NCBI RefSeq assembly: GCF_001528665.1 | Contig: NZ_BBYJ01000031.1 | Coordinates: 34,416-98,415 of the forward strand | DNA from: Microtetraspora malaysiensis | GTDB lineage: Bacteria > Actinomycetota > Actinomycetes > Streptosporangiales > Streptosporangiaceae | Direction of reading: 5' to 3' | DNA length: 64,000 nt | Shown here: piece by piece, positions 54,907 through 63,390 of the stretch | Numbering within the stretch: the stretch's first letter is position 1 | How the letters are laid out: each line of letters starts with the position of its first letter | Made by a program: the position numbers and the translations under genes | The notes under the pieces: generated by a model | The model's database searches: none | What the model was told of the DNA's origin: nothing | What the model saw: only the letters and a program-made list of their open reading frames with translations

Positions 54907-56550
54907 TCACACGCCGACCACCGCCCGCCTGCGGACCAGGAACGGCCCGAGCACCAGCACGTCCACCGGCGTGGAACCGAAGCACTCCAGGGCGTCCCTG
55001 GGGTCGTCCGCCATCGGCCGCCCGGACGTGTTCAGGCCGGTGTTGACCACGACCGGCAGCCCGGTGCGGACCTCGAACTCCTCCAGCATCCGGACGAGCA
55101 GCGGCTCGCGGGAACGTTCCACGGTCTGGATCCGCGCGGTGCCGTCCACGTGGACCACCGCCGGGATCCGGTCCCGCCACTCCGGCCGCACGTCGTGCAC
55201 GAACAGCATGTACGGGCTGGACGCCGGCCCCCGGGAGAAGATCTCGGCCGCCCGCTCGGCCAGCACCATGGGCGCGACGGGGCGGAACCGCTCGCGTCCC
55301 TTCACCGCGTTCAGCCGTTCGGTGTTGCCGGCCCGGCCGGGGTGGGCGAGCAGGGAGCGGCGGCCGAGCGCGCGCGGGCCGTACTCGCTCCTGCCCTGGA
55401 ACCAGGCCACGATCCGGTCGGCGGCCAGCTCGGCCGCGACCGCGCCGGCCAGATCGTCGGGGCGGTCGTAGGCCACCCGTGCCACGTCCAGCCAGACGGC
55501 CAGCTCCTCGTCCCGCCAGCCGCGCCCGAGGTCGGCGCCCGGCATCGGCGCGACGTTCTCGCCGTACGCGCGGGCCAGATGGAGCGCGCCGCCCAGCGCG
55601 GTCCCCGAGTCGCCCGCCGCCGGCTGGACCCAGATGTCCGCGAACGGCCCCTCGGCCAGCAGGCGGGTGTTGGCGGCGCAGTTGAGCGCCACTCCCCCGG
55701 CCATCGTCAGATAGCGGGCCGAGGTGCGGTCGTGCAGCCAGCGGGCGAGGTCGAGCAGCACCTCCTCCAGCCGGGCCTGCACGCTCGCGGCCAGGTCGGC
55801 GTGCTCGGGCGCCCACACCCCCTGGCCACCCTCGCGGCGCTTGGCGTACCCGGTCCAGTCGATCGGTTCGACCCGGAACCCGCCGTCGCCGGTCGCGTAG
55901 ACCAGCTCCCGCAGCTCCGGCAGGTGGCGCGGCTCGCCGTAGGCCGCGAGCGCCATCACCTTGTACTCGTCGCCCGAACGGAGGAAGCCGAGGTGCTCGG
56001 TCACCTCCTCGTACATCAGCCCGAGGGAGTGCGGGAGCTCCTGGCCGGCCAGGACGGTCAGTTCGCCGTCGCGATAGTGCCCGGCCAGGTGCGAGACCGC
56101 CTCCCCGCGCCCGTCGCAGACCAGCACCGCCGACTCGCGGTACGGCGCGGCCAGCCCGGCCGAGGCCGCGTGCGCGATGTGGTGCGGCACGAACCTGACC
56201 TGGTCCGGGTCCAACCCGGGCACGGCCGTGGCGAGGAACGCGGGGGCCCTCCGCGCGTATGCGGTGCGCAGGTCCTCCCAATGCTCGTCCGCCCCGGCGA
56301 GCCCCGGCCGGACCAGCGCGGGGTCGTAGGAGTAGGCCACGCCGTCGAGGTCGTCGGGGCGCAGTCCGGCCTGGCTCAGGCACCAGGCCACCGCCTCCTC
56401 CGGCAGCTCCCAGGCGGAGAACGGCACCGAGCGCTTGCCGTGCTTGCGCCGGCTGAACCGCTCCTCCTCGGCCGCCGCGACGATCTCGCCATCGATGACC
56501 AGGGCCGCCGCCGGATCATGGAATATGGCGTTGATCCCCAAGAACCGCAT
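54907..56550 (-). CDS. NodU/CmcH-type carbamoyltransferase
   Basis: 547 residues. The N-terminal Kae1-like domain has LGINAIFHDPAAALVIDGEI and FVPHHIAHAASAG (metal His), GGVALNCAANTRLLAEGPFA, then the C-terminal SEYGPRALGRRSLLAHPGR and FRPVAPMVLAERAAEIF. It transfers carbamoyl phosphate to a hydroxyl, as in cephamycin (CmcH), tobramycin (TobZ) and Nod factor synthesis. It lies downstream of egtD but probably has its own promoter. The acceptor is unknown. Confidence 0.92.
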   Translation of the reverse strand: MRFLGINAIFHDPAAALVIDGEIVAAAEEERFSRRKHGKRSVPFSAWELPEEAVAWCLSQAGLRPDDLDGVAYSYDPALVRPGLAGADEHWEDLRTAYARRAPAFLATAVPGLDPDQVRFVPHHIAHAASAGLAAPYRESAVLVCDGRGEAVSHLAGHYRDGELTVLAGQELPHSLGLMYEEVTEHLGFLRSGDEYKVMALAAYGEPRHLPELRELVYATGDGGFRVEPIDWTGYAKRREGGQGVWAPEHADLAASVQARLEEVLLDLARWLHDRTSARYLTMAGGVALNCAANTRLLAEGPFADIWVQPAAGDSGTALGGALHLARAYGENVAPMPGADLGRGWRDEELAVWLDVARVAYDRPDDLAGAVAAELAADRIVAWFQGRSEYGPRALGRRSLLAHPGRAGNTERLNAVKGRERFRPVAPMVLAERAAEIFSRGPASSPYMLFVHDVRPEWRDRIPAVVHVDGTARIQTVERSREPLLVRMLEEFEVRTGLPVVVNTGLNTSGRPMADDPRDALECFGSTPVDVLVLGPFLVRRRAVVGV

Positions 56551-56594
56551 CCGCGTACCTCCGCTCGGAGCGTTCCGATGCTGTTACCGAGAGC

Positions 56595-56645
56595 AGCGCT
56601 TCTGAAACGCCGCCCTGTGTGAAGGCCGGACGAGACAGAAGCGCT
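56595..56645. promoter_or_regulatory. Paired 10-bp inverted repeats before the carbamoyltransferase gene
   Basis: AGCGCTTCTG (56595-56604) and CAGAAGCGCT (56636-56645) are perfect inverted copies with 31 bp between, in the 157-bp gap between egtD and the carbamoyltransferase gene. They may be operator half-sites around the promoter or a long hairpin ending the egt message. Confidence 0.45.
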
Positions 56646-56707
56646 ACTTGAGGAATGTCACGCTATGTAGCCAGATGGCAGCTGACCCGTGGGCTCCGCC
56701 GGACGGT

Positions 56708-57637
56708 TCAGCGCGCGGTGCTGAGCGCGAGGGCGAAGTCCCCGCCCGGGTCGGAGTACCAGCGGTCCAGGGCGAAGCCCGCCCGCGCAAGCTCCTCCGC
56801 CAGCCCGTCGCGGTGGAACTTGGCGCTGATCTCGGTGCGCATCTCCTCGCCCCGGACGAAGTAGACCGTGAGGTCGAGGTCGCGGATGTGGACCCGCATC
56901 GGGCGGGTCGCCCGCAGCCGCATCTCCACCCACTCGTTCTCCTCGTCGTACCGGGCCACGTGCGCGAAGTCGTCCGGGACGAAGTCGGCGTTCAGCTCGC
57001 GGTTGATGACGTGGAGCACGTTGCGGTTGAAGGCGGCCGTCACCCCCTCGGCGTCGTCGTACGCGCGGATCAGCCGCCCCCTGTCCTTGACCAGGTCGGC
57101 CCCGAGCAGGAAGGCGTCGCCGGGCTTGCGGGTGGAGCGCAGCTCGTTCAGGAACACCTCCCTGGCCTCGGGGTCGAGGTTGCCGATGGTCCCGCCCAGG
57201 AAGGCGACCATCCCCGGCGGGAGCAGCGACAGGTGCCGTTCGAAGTCCGCGCACACCGGCTGTACGGCCAGGCGGGGGAAGCGCGCCGACAGCCGCCGCG
57301 CGCTCGCCCGGAGGGTGACCGCGTCCACGTCCACCGGCATGTAGACGCGCATCTTCGGAAGCAGCAGGGCCGTCTTCTCGCTGGTGCCGGAGCCCAGCTC
57401 GATCAGGGTGTCCGAGCCGCTCCTGTGCACGATGTCGGCGGCGTGAGAACGCAGGATCGCCAGCTCACGCCGGGTCGGGTAGTACTCGTCCAGCCGGGTG
57501 ATCCGGGAGAACAGCTCGCTGCCCACCTCGTCGTAGAACCACTTCGGGGGCAGCCACTTCGGTTCGGAGGTGAGGCCGGTGCGGACGTCTCGTTCCAGTG
57601 CCTGGCGCAGATAACCGCCGTCGAGATGGTTGATCAC
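56708..57637 (-). CDS. egtD: Histidine N-alpha-trimethyltransferase
   Basis: 309 residues from a GTG at 57637 (GAGGAG SD). EPKWLPPKWFYDEVGSELFS, LIELGSGTSEKTALLL and MVAFLGGTIGN are the EgtD landmarks. It methylates histidine to hercynine with SAM, the first committed ergothioneine step. Third in the operon after egtC by position of transcription (egtA-B-C-D). Confidence 0.96.
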   Translation of the reverse strand: MINHLDGGYLRQALERDVRTGLTSEPKWLPPKWFYDEVGSELFSRITRLDEYYPTRRELAILRSHAADIVHRSGSDTLIELGSGTSEKTALLLPKMRVYMPVDVDAVTLRASARRLSARFPRLAVQPVCADFERHLSLLPPGMVAFLGGTIGNLDPEAREVFLNELRSTRKPGDAFLLGADLVKDRGRLIRAYDDAEGVTAAFNRNVLHVINRELNADFVPDDFAHVARYDEENEWVEMRLRATRPMRVHIRDLDLTVYFVRGEEMRTEISAKFHRDGLAEELARAGFALDRWYSDPGGDFALALSTAR

Positions 57638-57685
57638 TTCCGCTCCTCGGATACGTGTCAGACGTGCTCAGAGGTGCCTGACGGG

Positions 57686-58561
57686 TCAGATGCGGGTCAC
57701 GCTCACGCCGTCGGGGGATGCCACGACCAAAGTGCGGTCATCCACGGCACGCCAGCCCGGCCTGCCGTCCAGGGGCTCGCTCGCCAGGAGCACGCCCTCG
57801 TGAACATGGGTGAAAAGGGTGTCGCCCCACGCGGTGGCGACGATCTCGGATCCGCCGCAGACGAGCAGGTTGAGCCGGGCCGCCGGGTCTGTCCGCGCCG
57901 CCTCGGTGACGATCCGCGCCACGGCCTCGGCCGCGGGCATCCCCGCGCGGAGCCGCGCGAACACGGCCGCGGCGAGCCACGCCGAGTCGCACAGACTCTC
58001 CGGAGTCGCGCCGCCCGCGGCCGGGGCGGCGGCGCCGTTCCAGGAGGCCGCGGCCGGGACCGCCGCCGGGGCCGGCGCTGGGACCGACGCTGGGACCGAC
58101 GCCGGGACCGACGCTGGGGCCGGCATCTCTCCGTCAGCCCCACCTGCGGGCACGCGTTCCGGGACGGTGACGTCGGCGGACAGCAGCGGGAGGAGGGCGT
58201 CGCGCTCCACCCGGCCGTTGTGGCTGAGCAGCCAGCGTCCGTCGGAGAAGGGCGCCGTGGCGCTCTCCTCGATCGGCATCCCGATGGTCGCGGAGCGCAC
58301 GGCCGCCAGCAGGCAGCCTGACCGCGCCACCGCGGCCAGCCCCGGCAGGTTGGCGTCCGCCCATATGGGGATGGAGCGGCGGTATCGGACCGGCTCGGTC
58401 CGCCCGTCGTCGTACCACCCCATGCCGAACCCGTCCGCGTTGACGGTCCCGTACCGCTGCAGCCGGGGCGCGTACGCCTGGTGGAGGAGGCCGTGCTCGG
58501 ACTCCCCGATCAGCGACGACAGCGGTCGGGGCGGCCCCAGCCAGGCCGCGTGCCTGCACAC
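57686..58561 (-). CDS. egtC: Gamma-glutamyl-hercynylcysteine sulfoxide amidohydrolase
   Basis: 291 residues from a GTG at 58561, so the mature N-terminus is the catalytic Cys2 (MCRHAAWLGPPRPLSSL). Class-II glutamine-amidotransferase fold with RYGTVNADGFGMGWYDD and LLSHNGRV. It removes glutamate from the sulfoxide intermediate. An Ala/Ser/Pro-Val insertion with 12-bp repeats (58053-58124) interrupts the middle. Confidence 0.94.
   Translation of the reverse strand: MCRHAAWLGPPRPLSSLIGESEHGLLHQAYAPRLQRYGTVNADGFGMGWYDDGRTEPVRYRRSIPIWADANLPGLAAVARSGCLLAAVRSATIGMPIEESATAPFSDGRWLLSHNGRVERDALLPLLSADVTVPERVPAGGADGEMPAPASVPASVPASVPAPAPAAVPAAASWNGAAAPAAGGATPESLCDSAWLAAAVFARLRAGMPAAEAVARIVTEAARTDPAARLNLLVCGGSEIVATAWGDTLFTHVHEGVLLASEPLDGRPGWRAVDDRTLVVASPDGVSVTRI
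58053..58124. repeat. 12-bp tandem repeats inside egtC
   Basis: Six 12-bp units of type GCTGGGACCGAC/GCCGGGGCCGGC, coding for a VPAS/APAP-like linker. The two copies at 58077-58088 and 58089-58100 are identical. Confidence 0.88.
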
Positions 58562-58567
58562 GGGCGG

Positions 58568-59998
58568 TCACCCGGCCACGCGGGCGCACCGGAACCCCGC
58601 GAAGATCTGCCGCCGGATCGGATAGTCCCAATTCCGGAAGGTCGTACGGATCGCCGCGGAATGAGTGGCCCACGACCCGCCGCGCAGCACACGGTAGGTC
58701 TCGCCGAAGAACACCTCGCTGTACTCCGGATACGGGAAGCTGCGGAACCCCGGATAGGGCTGGAACCAGGACGAGGTCCACTCCCACACGTCCCCGATCA
58801 TCTGTTCCGCGCCGTACGACCCGGCCCCGGCGGGGTACACGCCGACGGGGGCGGGCCGGGCCGCCCGATGGCCGAGGTTGGCCTGGTCCGGCCGCGGGTC
58901 GGCGTCCCCCCACGGGAACCTCCGGCCACCGCAGGCCTTCTCCCACTCCGCCTCGGTCGGCAGCCGCTTGCCCGCCCATCGGGCGTACGCGTCGGCCTCA
59001 TACCAGGAGACATGCTGCACCGGCTCGTCGAGCGGCACCGGCTCCATCCGGCCGAAGCGCCTGCGCCACCAGCCGTCGCCGCCCGCGGCCCGCCGGCCGC
59101 CGTTTCCTGTGTGTCCAGCGTGGCTTCCTATATGGCTTCCTATATGGCTTCCTATATGGCTTCCTGTGCGGCGTCCCGCGCCGCCTTCCGCGCGACCGCG
59201 GGTCCAGAAGAGCGGGGCGTGGATCCCCTTCTGCCAGACCCACTCCCAGCCCTCGGGGCGCCACCAGCGCGGGTCGTCGTACCCGCCGTCCGCGATGAAG
59301 GCGAGGTAGTCGCCATTACTCACCGGCCAGCGGTCGATCCAGTAGCCCGGCAGGTCCATCAGATGGGACGGGCGCTCGTTGTCGTACGCCCAGGGCAGCG
59401 CGTCCGTCCCCATGACGAAGGGCCCCGGAGGCACGAACACCTCGTCCTGACCGGACCGCGTCTCGCCCGCGTTCTGGGTACGTCCGGCCGGGAGCTCGCC
59501 GTCCTTGATCAGCCCCGGCTCCCCCGAGAGCTGCAGCGTGGCGAGCATCGTCTCGTCGTGCTGGTGCTCGTGCTGCACGACCAGCCCGAACACGAAGCCC
59601 CCGGCGCGCAGCGGGTCCGGATCGTCCAGATCGACGGCGTCGAGCACGTCCAGCACCCGGCCCCGGACGCCGGAGATGTAGCGCCGCGCCTCCGCGGGCC
59701 CGAGGAGAGGCAGCGAGGGCCGGTCCTTACGCGGATGCTTGAACGCGTCGTAGATGTCGTCGATCTCGGGCCGGAGCGGTGTGATCCCCCCGGCCGCGCG
59801 CAGCACCCACAGCTCCTCGTAGTTGCCGACGTGCGCCAGATCCCACACCAGCGGGGACATCAGCGGCGAGTGCTGGCGGACCAGCAGGTCGTCCTCCATG
59901 TCGGTGTACGCGAGCGACCGCGCACGCGCGGCGGCCAGTTCGGCGGCGATCAGTTCCTTTCCCGCTGCCGGGGGAGGCGGGGCGTGCCGTTCTCTCAT
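58568..59998 (-). CDS. egtB: Hercynine oxygenase (ergothioneine sulfoxide synthase)
   Basis: 476 residues with AAGGAGATC as SD. A DinB-like N-terminal domain carries QHEHQHDETMLATLQLSGEP (HX3HXE iron site), and a C-terminal FGE-sulfatase domain carries PVSNGDYLAFIADGGYDD and GDVWEWTSSWFQPYPGF. Uses iron and O2 to join gamma-Glu-Cys and hercynine. A (GSHI)n insertion (59121-59168) lies in the FGE domain. Confidence 0.95.
   Translation of the reverse strand: MRERHAPPPPAAGKELIAAELAAARARSLAYTDMEDDLLVRQHSPLMSPLVWDLAHVGNYEELWVLRAAGGITPLRPEIDDIYDAFKHPRKDRPSLPLLGPAEARRYISGVRGRVLDVLDAVDLDDPDPLRAGGFVFGLVVQHEHQHDETMLATLQLSGEPGLIKDGELPAGRTQNAGETRSGQDEVFVPPGPFVMGTDALPWAYDNERPSHLMDLPGYWIDRWPVSNGDYLAFIADGGYDDPRWWRPEGWEWVWQKGIHAPLFWTRGRAEGGAGRRTGSHIGSHIGSHIGSHAGHTGNGGRRAAGGDGWWRRRFGRMEPVPLDEPVQHVSWYEADAYARWAGKRLPTEAEWEKACGGRRFPWGDADPRPDQANLGHRAARPAPVGVYPAGAGSYGAEQMIGDVWEWTSSWFQPYPGFRSFPYPEYSEVFFGETYRVLRGGSWATHSAAIRTTFRNWDYPIRRQIFAGFRCARVAG
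59121..59168. repeat. 12-bp tandem repeats in egtB coding for GSHI
   Basis: Three perfect TGGCTTCCTATA units and a fourth variant at 59121-59168. They are AT-richer than their surroundings and encode GSHI-GSHI-GSHI-GSHA in frame within the FGE domain. Confidence 0.92.
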
Positions 59999-60078
59999 CC
60001 GATCTCCTTCGGTGTGGAGACTCCGGGCGCGGCCTGGGGGAAGAAGTCACGGCGGACGCCGTCGCGGCCGTCCGGCGA

Positions 60079-61374
60079 TCACCCGCACATCTCCAGATCG
60101 AGGGCGGGGGAACGGCCGGGCTCGATGTACCGGGCGGCGAACCGGCCGACCCGCTCGACCAGCCAGGGATCCGCCCCGAGCCGGGGCAGCGCCTCGACCG
60201 CGGCGCGGAAGCAGACCTCGGCCGCCCGCCGCATCCGCGGCTCCGCCAGGCCGAACCGGGCGGCCCGCGCCCAGTCCCCGCGCACCGGCAACGCCGCGTC
60301 GAGCGCGGCGTCCGCCGCCCGGTCGTCCGTGACGAGCGCGTGGACGACGGCGACGCAGACGGGCCAGTCCTTCGGCCCCTGGGCGTCGAGGTAGCGGATC
60401 TCCATCCACCCCCGCGGCCGCACCGGGGGAAACATGGTCGTGGCGTGGTAGGCCAGGTCGTCGCCGGTCGGCGGCCTGCCCGCGACCCGGGCGAAGTCCC
60501 GGTACGGCGAGCCGTCCAAAACCGCGCGGCACGCGACCACGCCGGGGCCTATCGGCGCCCGCCCCCGCCCGCCGCCGTACACGCCGGCCGCGTTCGCGCT
60601 GTTCACGTCGTTCGCGCCCGCCTCGTTCGCACCGTTCATGTCGGCTCCGCTCGTGCCGGGCGCGCTCGTGCCGGCCGCGTTCGTCGCAGGCGCGTTCGTC
60701 CCGGGCGCGTTCTCGGGCTCGCGGACCAGCATCAGGCGGGCGTCGAGGAGGTATTCGGCCCACTCCTCGGCCGGGTCGCCGCCCATCGCCACCGGGGCGG
60801 TCCTGGTCCGGTCGAGGTTGAGCCAGACGGCCTGACGGCCGGACATCCAGCCGTCCCTCGGCGAGTTCGCGAAGGCCGCCACCAGCACCGGACCGAGCAG
60901 GTGTGCCCTGTCCCAGCGCGCCCGGGGGTTCGCCCCGAAGTCGAGATTCACCTGCACCGAGGCCGTCGAGCACATCATCAGCCGCCCGTACGGCAGGCCG
61001 AGGAACGCCGCCATGGCCTCGTACCGCGGGAGGCGAAGCTGCCGAACCGGTATCCGGATCGAGTCGAGAGCGCGGCTCCCGAGCACCAGCCCCGCCGCCG
61101 AGAGGGCGCGCCGTACGGCGTCGATATCCGCGACGAGACCCGCCACGGCCTCGGACAGCGGCAGCGGGGGCGTGGCCAGCTCCAGCTGGCCACCGGGCTC
61201 GAACGTGACGCCGCTCCCGCCGGGAAGCGGCGGGAGCGCGTCGGCGACGCGAGCGATGGGCACCTGGCGCGACGGCGTCTCCGCGTCGAAAACCAGGAAC
61301 TCCAGCTCTACGCCCACCCGGTCCGTTTCGGTGCGCTGGAAGCACCCCCGAGCAAAAGCCTGAACATCAGTCAT
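60079..61374 (-). CDS. egtA: Glutamate-cysteine ligase of ergothioneine synthesis
   Basis: 431 residues from the ATG at 61374 (GGAGGGGCG upstream). GCS2/EgtA fold: RVGVELEFLVFD, CSTASVQVNLDFG and RPRGWMEIRYLDAQGPKDWP. It makes gamma-glutamylcysteine for EgtB. An Ala/Asn/Gly insertion with 15-bp repeats (60649-60708) interrupts it. First gene of egtABCD; no egtE follows. Confidence 0.94.
   Translation of the reverse strand: MTDVQAFARGCFQRTETDRVGVELEFLVFDAETPSRQVPIARVADALPPLPGGSGVTFEPGGQLELATPPLPLSEAVAGLVADIDAVRRALSAAGLVLGSRALDSIRIPVRQLRLPRYEAMAAFLGLPYGRLMMCSTASVQVNLDFGANPRARWDRAHLLGPVLVAAFANSPRDGWMSGRQAVWLNLDRTRTAPVAMGGDPAEEWAEYLLDARLMLVREPENAPGTNAPATNAAGTSAPGTSGADMNGANEAGANDVNSANAAGVYGGGRGRAPIGPGVVACRAVLDGSPYRDFARVAGRPPTGDDLAYHATTMFPPVRPRGWMEIRYLDAQGPKDWPVCVAVVHALVTDDRAADAALDAALPVRGDWARAARFGLAEPRMRRAAEVCFRAAVEALPRLGADPWLVERVGRFAARYIEPGRSPALDLEMCG
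60649..60708. repeat. 15-bp tandem repeats in egtA
   Basis: Four 15-bp units (GCTCGTGCCGGGCGC and variants) at 60649-60708, coding for NAPGT/NAPAT-like pentapeptides on the minus strand. Confidence 0.85.
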
Positions 61375-61464
61375 CGCCCCTCCAGCCACGGGACCAATGT
61401 CATCCCCGCTTTGACTGATTTGTAACGCCTGTAGTGAAAAGTGGGCTTTGACGTGCCATGAGAC

Positions 61465-61803
61465 TCATCCCGCGGAGGACCACTCCCGGTCGTCCATGCG
61501 GAGGATCGCGACGCCGACAGCGCCGAACGCCAGGAGCAGGATGACCGGGCCCGCGAGCCCGAGCACCAGGTTCCAGGACCTCGCCCCGAAGAGCCAGACG
61601 AGCATCCCGACGAGGACACCGGCCGGGAACCACCGGCCCGCCCGCCCGGACCGGGCGTACGCGACCGCGACCGCGACCGCGACCAGGATCAGCCCGAGGA
61701 ACGAGCCGATCCTTCCGGGCAGCTGCCAGCCGACGATCATCGCGGGACGCATGGCGGCCCCCATGATCTCCTGGGCCTCGGCGACGGGGAACCGCTGGAA
61801 CAT
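61465..61803 (-). CDS. Small membrane protein, unknown
   Basis: 112 residues from the ATG at 61803; an ATG 63 bp upstream would add 21 Pro/Arg-rich residues. Three hydrophobic segments (residues about 30-50, 58-75, 78-98). No SD seen and no family recognised. It faces the remnant of a histidine kinase and may itself be truncated at its N-terminus. Confidence 0.5.
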   Translation of the reverse strand: MFQRFPVAEAQEIMGAAMRPAMIVGWQLPGRIGSFLGLILVAVAVAVAYARSGRAGRWFPAGVLVGMLVWLFGARSWNLVLGLAGPVILLLAFGAVGVAILRMDDREWSSAG

Positions 61804-61815
61804 GACGATGTGCCG

Positions 61816-61957
61816 CCCGCACGCCGGGAGCACGCCGGCCCGCGGCGGGCACGGCCTGCTCGGCATGCGAGAGCGGGTCGCCCTGTTTCACGGCACCCTC
61901 ACCGCCGGGCCGCTCTCCCCCCGCGGCTATCGCGTGCGGGCGATGATCCCGCTGTGA
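61816..61957 (+). pseudogene. Histidine kinase remnant (C-terminal HATPase tail only)
   Basis: The frame ends ARGGHGLLGMRERVALF then HGTLTAGPLSPRGYRVRAMIPL, the exact end of NarL-type sensor kinases. All upstream domains are missing; the sequence before 61816 belongs to another gene. Its TGA overlaps the GTG of the response regulator remnant (GTGA), the normal order in such operons. Confidence 0.75.
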
Positions 61958-62265
61958 GCGAGACGATCGACATCCTCATCGCCGACGACCAGGCGATGAT
62001 CCGCGCCGGGCTTCGGCTGGTGATCGGCACCCAGCCCGACCTCATGGTGACCGGCGAAGCCGCCGACGGGCGGGCCGCGGTCGAGCTGGCCCGGCGGCTA
62101 CGTCCCGACGTGGTCCTGCTCGACATCGCGATGCCCCGGCTGGACGGCCTCGCCGCCGCCCGCCTGATCCTCGCCAAACTCGGGCTGCGCGACCGCGCCC
62201 AGGCCGTCCGGTACGCGTACGAGTCGGGAGTCGTCCGTCCGGGCGATGCCGGTAGCGTTGGGTGA
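61954..62265 (+). pseudogene. Response regulator remnant with internal deletion
   Basis: 103 residues. The NarL receiver is present to about residue 72 (IDILIADDQAMIRAGLRLVI; phospho-Asp in VVLLDIAMPRLDG). It then jumps in frame at [16 protein letters not shown] to the last HTH helix and the end ([10 protein letters not shown]). About 100 residues of linker and HTH are missing. The shared Ile-Leu-Ala at the junction suggests deletion between short direct repeats. Confidence 0.75.
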
Positions 62266-62267
62266 CA
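62253..62267 (+). promoter_or_regulatory. Probable leaderless promoter of dapD
   Basis: TAGCGT (62253-62258) is a good -10 hexamer 8 bases before the dapD ATG. It lies inside the last codons of the response regulator remnant. No clear -35 is seen. Confidence 0.5.
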
Positions 62268-63232
62268 TGACAGCTCTCGATTCCGGCACCATGGGTGCGC
62301 ACGGCATTGGCGTTGCGACGATCGCCTCTGACGGCACCGTCCTCGACACCTGGTTCCCCGCCCCCACCCTGGGCGACGCCCCCGCAGCGGGGACGCGGCG
62401 GCTCGACGCCTCGCAGGCGGGCGAGCTCGCCCCGCTCCTCGGGCGCGACGACGTGCGCGGCGTCGAGGTCGTCGCGGTCGAGACCGGCATCGCGAAGTTG
62501 TCCGAGCCGCCCGTGGACACGCATGACCTCTACCTGCGGCTCCACCTGCTGTCCGCCCGGCTGGTCCGCCCGCACGGGCTCAGCCTGGACGGCATCTTCG
62601 GTTTGCTCTCCAACGTCGTGTGGACCAACCACGGCCCCTGCGCCGTCGAGGGCTTCGAGAACGCGCGGATCCGCCTGCGCGCCCGCGGCCCGGTGACCGT
62701 GTACGGCGTGGACAAGTTCCCCCGCATGGTCGACTACGTCATGCCGTCCGGCGTCCGGATCGCCGACGCCGACCGGGTACGGCTCGGGGCGCATCTCGCC
62801 CCCGGCACCACCGTCATGCATGAGGGCTTCGTCAACTACAACGCGGGCACGCTGGGCACCTCGATGGTCGAGGGCCGTATCTCGGCCGGAGTCGTCGTCG
62901 GCGACGGTTCCGACGTCGGCGGCGGCGCGTCCATCATGGGCACCCTCTCCGGCGGCGGCAAGGAGGTCATCTCCCTCGGCGAGCGCTGCCTGCTCGGCGC
63001 GAACTCCGGCATCGGCATCTCCCTCGGCGACGACTGCGTGGTCGAGGCCGGGCTGTACGTCACCGCCGGCACCAAGGTCACCCTCCCCGACGGCACCACG
63101 GTCAAGGCCAAGGAACTGTCCGGCCGCTCCAACATGCTCCTGCGGCGCAACTCGACGACGGGTGCCGTCGAGGTCGTTCCGCGTACGGGCACCGGCATCG
63201 AACTCAACGCCGCCCTGCACGCCAACGACTGA
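62267..63232 (+). CDS. dapD: Tetrahydrodipicolinate N-succinyltransferase
   Basis: 321 residues from the ATG at 62267. The actinobacterial DapD has an N-terminal alpha/beta domain ([20 protein letters not shown]) and a left-handed beta-helix ([36 protein letters not shown]). It succinylates tetrahydrodipicolinate in lysine and peptidoglycan precursor synthesis. Confidence 0.96.
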   Translation: MTALDSGTMGAHGIGVATIASDGTVLDTWFPAPTLGDAPAAGTRRLDASQAGELAPLLGRDDVRGVEVVAVETGIAKLSEPPVDTHDLYLRLHLLSARLVRPHGLSLDGIFGLLSNVVWTNHGPCAVEGFENARIRLRARGPVTVYGVDKFPRMVDYVMPSGVRIADADRVRLGAHLAPGTTVMHEGFVNYNAGTLGTSMVEGRISAGVVVGDGSDVGGGASIMGTLSGGGKEVISLGERCLLGANSGIGISLGDDCVVEAGLYVTAGTKVTLPDGTTVKAKELSGRSNMLLRRNSTTGAVEVVPRTGTGIELNAALHAND

Positions 63233-63323
63233 CCCGGCCCAGCCTCGCCCCGTCACCACCCAGACGGCGCGAGGCGCCCCCTTTGCCCATCCCGACGCCA
63301 CAGCACAGCGACCGCCCGGTGGC

Positions 63324-63371
63324 AGCGCGGTCCGGAGCGCGGTCCGAACCGCCGTTCGGAGCGCCGTTCGG
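63324..63371. repeat. 12-bp tandem array between dapD and the HNH gene
   Basis: Four 12-bp units, AGCGCGGTCCGG, AGCGCGGTCCGA, ACCGCCGTTCGG and AGCGCCGTTCGG. It lies between convergent genes and is related in motif to the array at 35.76 kb (GGTCCGAAG core). The 158-bp gap shows no gene. Confidence 0.75.
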
Positions 63372-63390
63372 AAGACCCACCTTGTGATCA

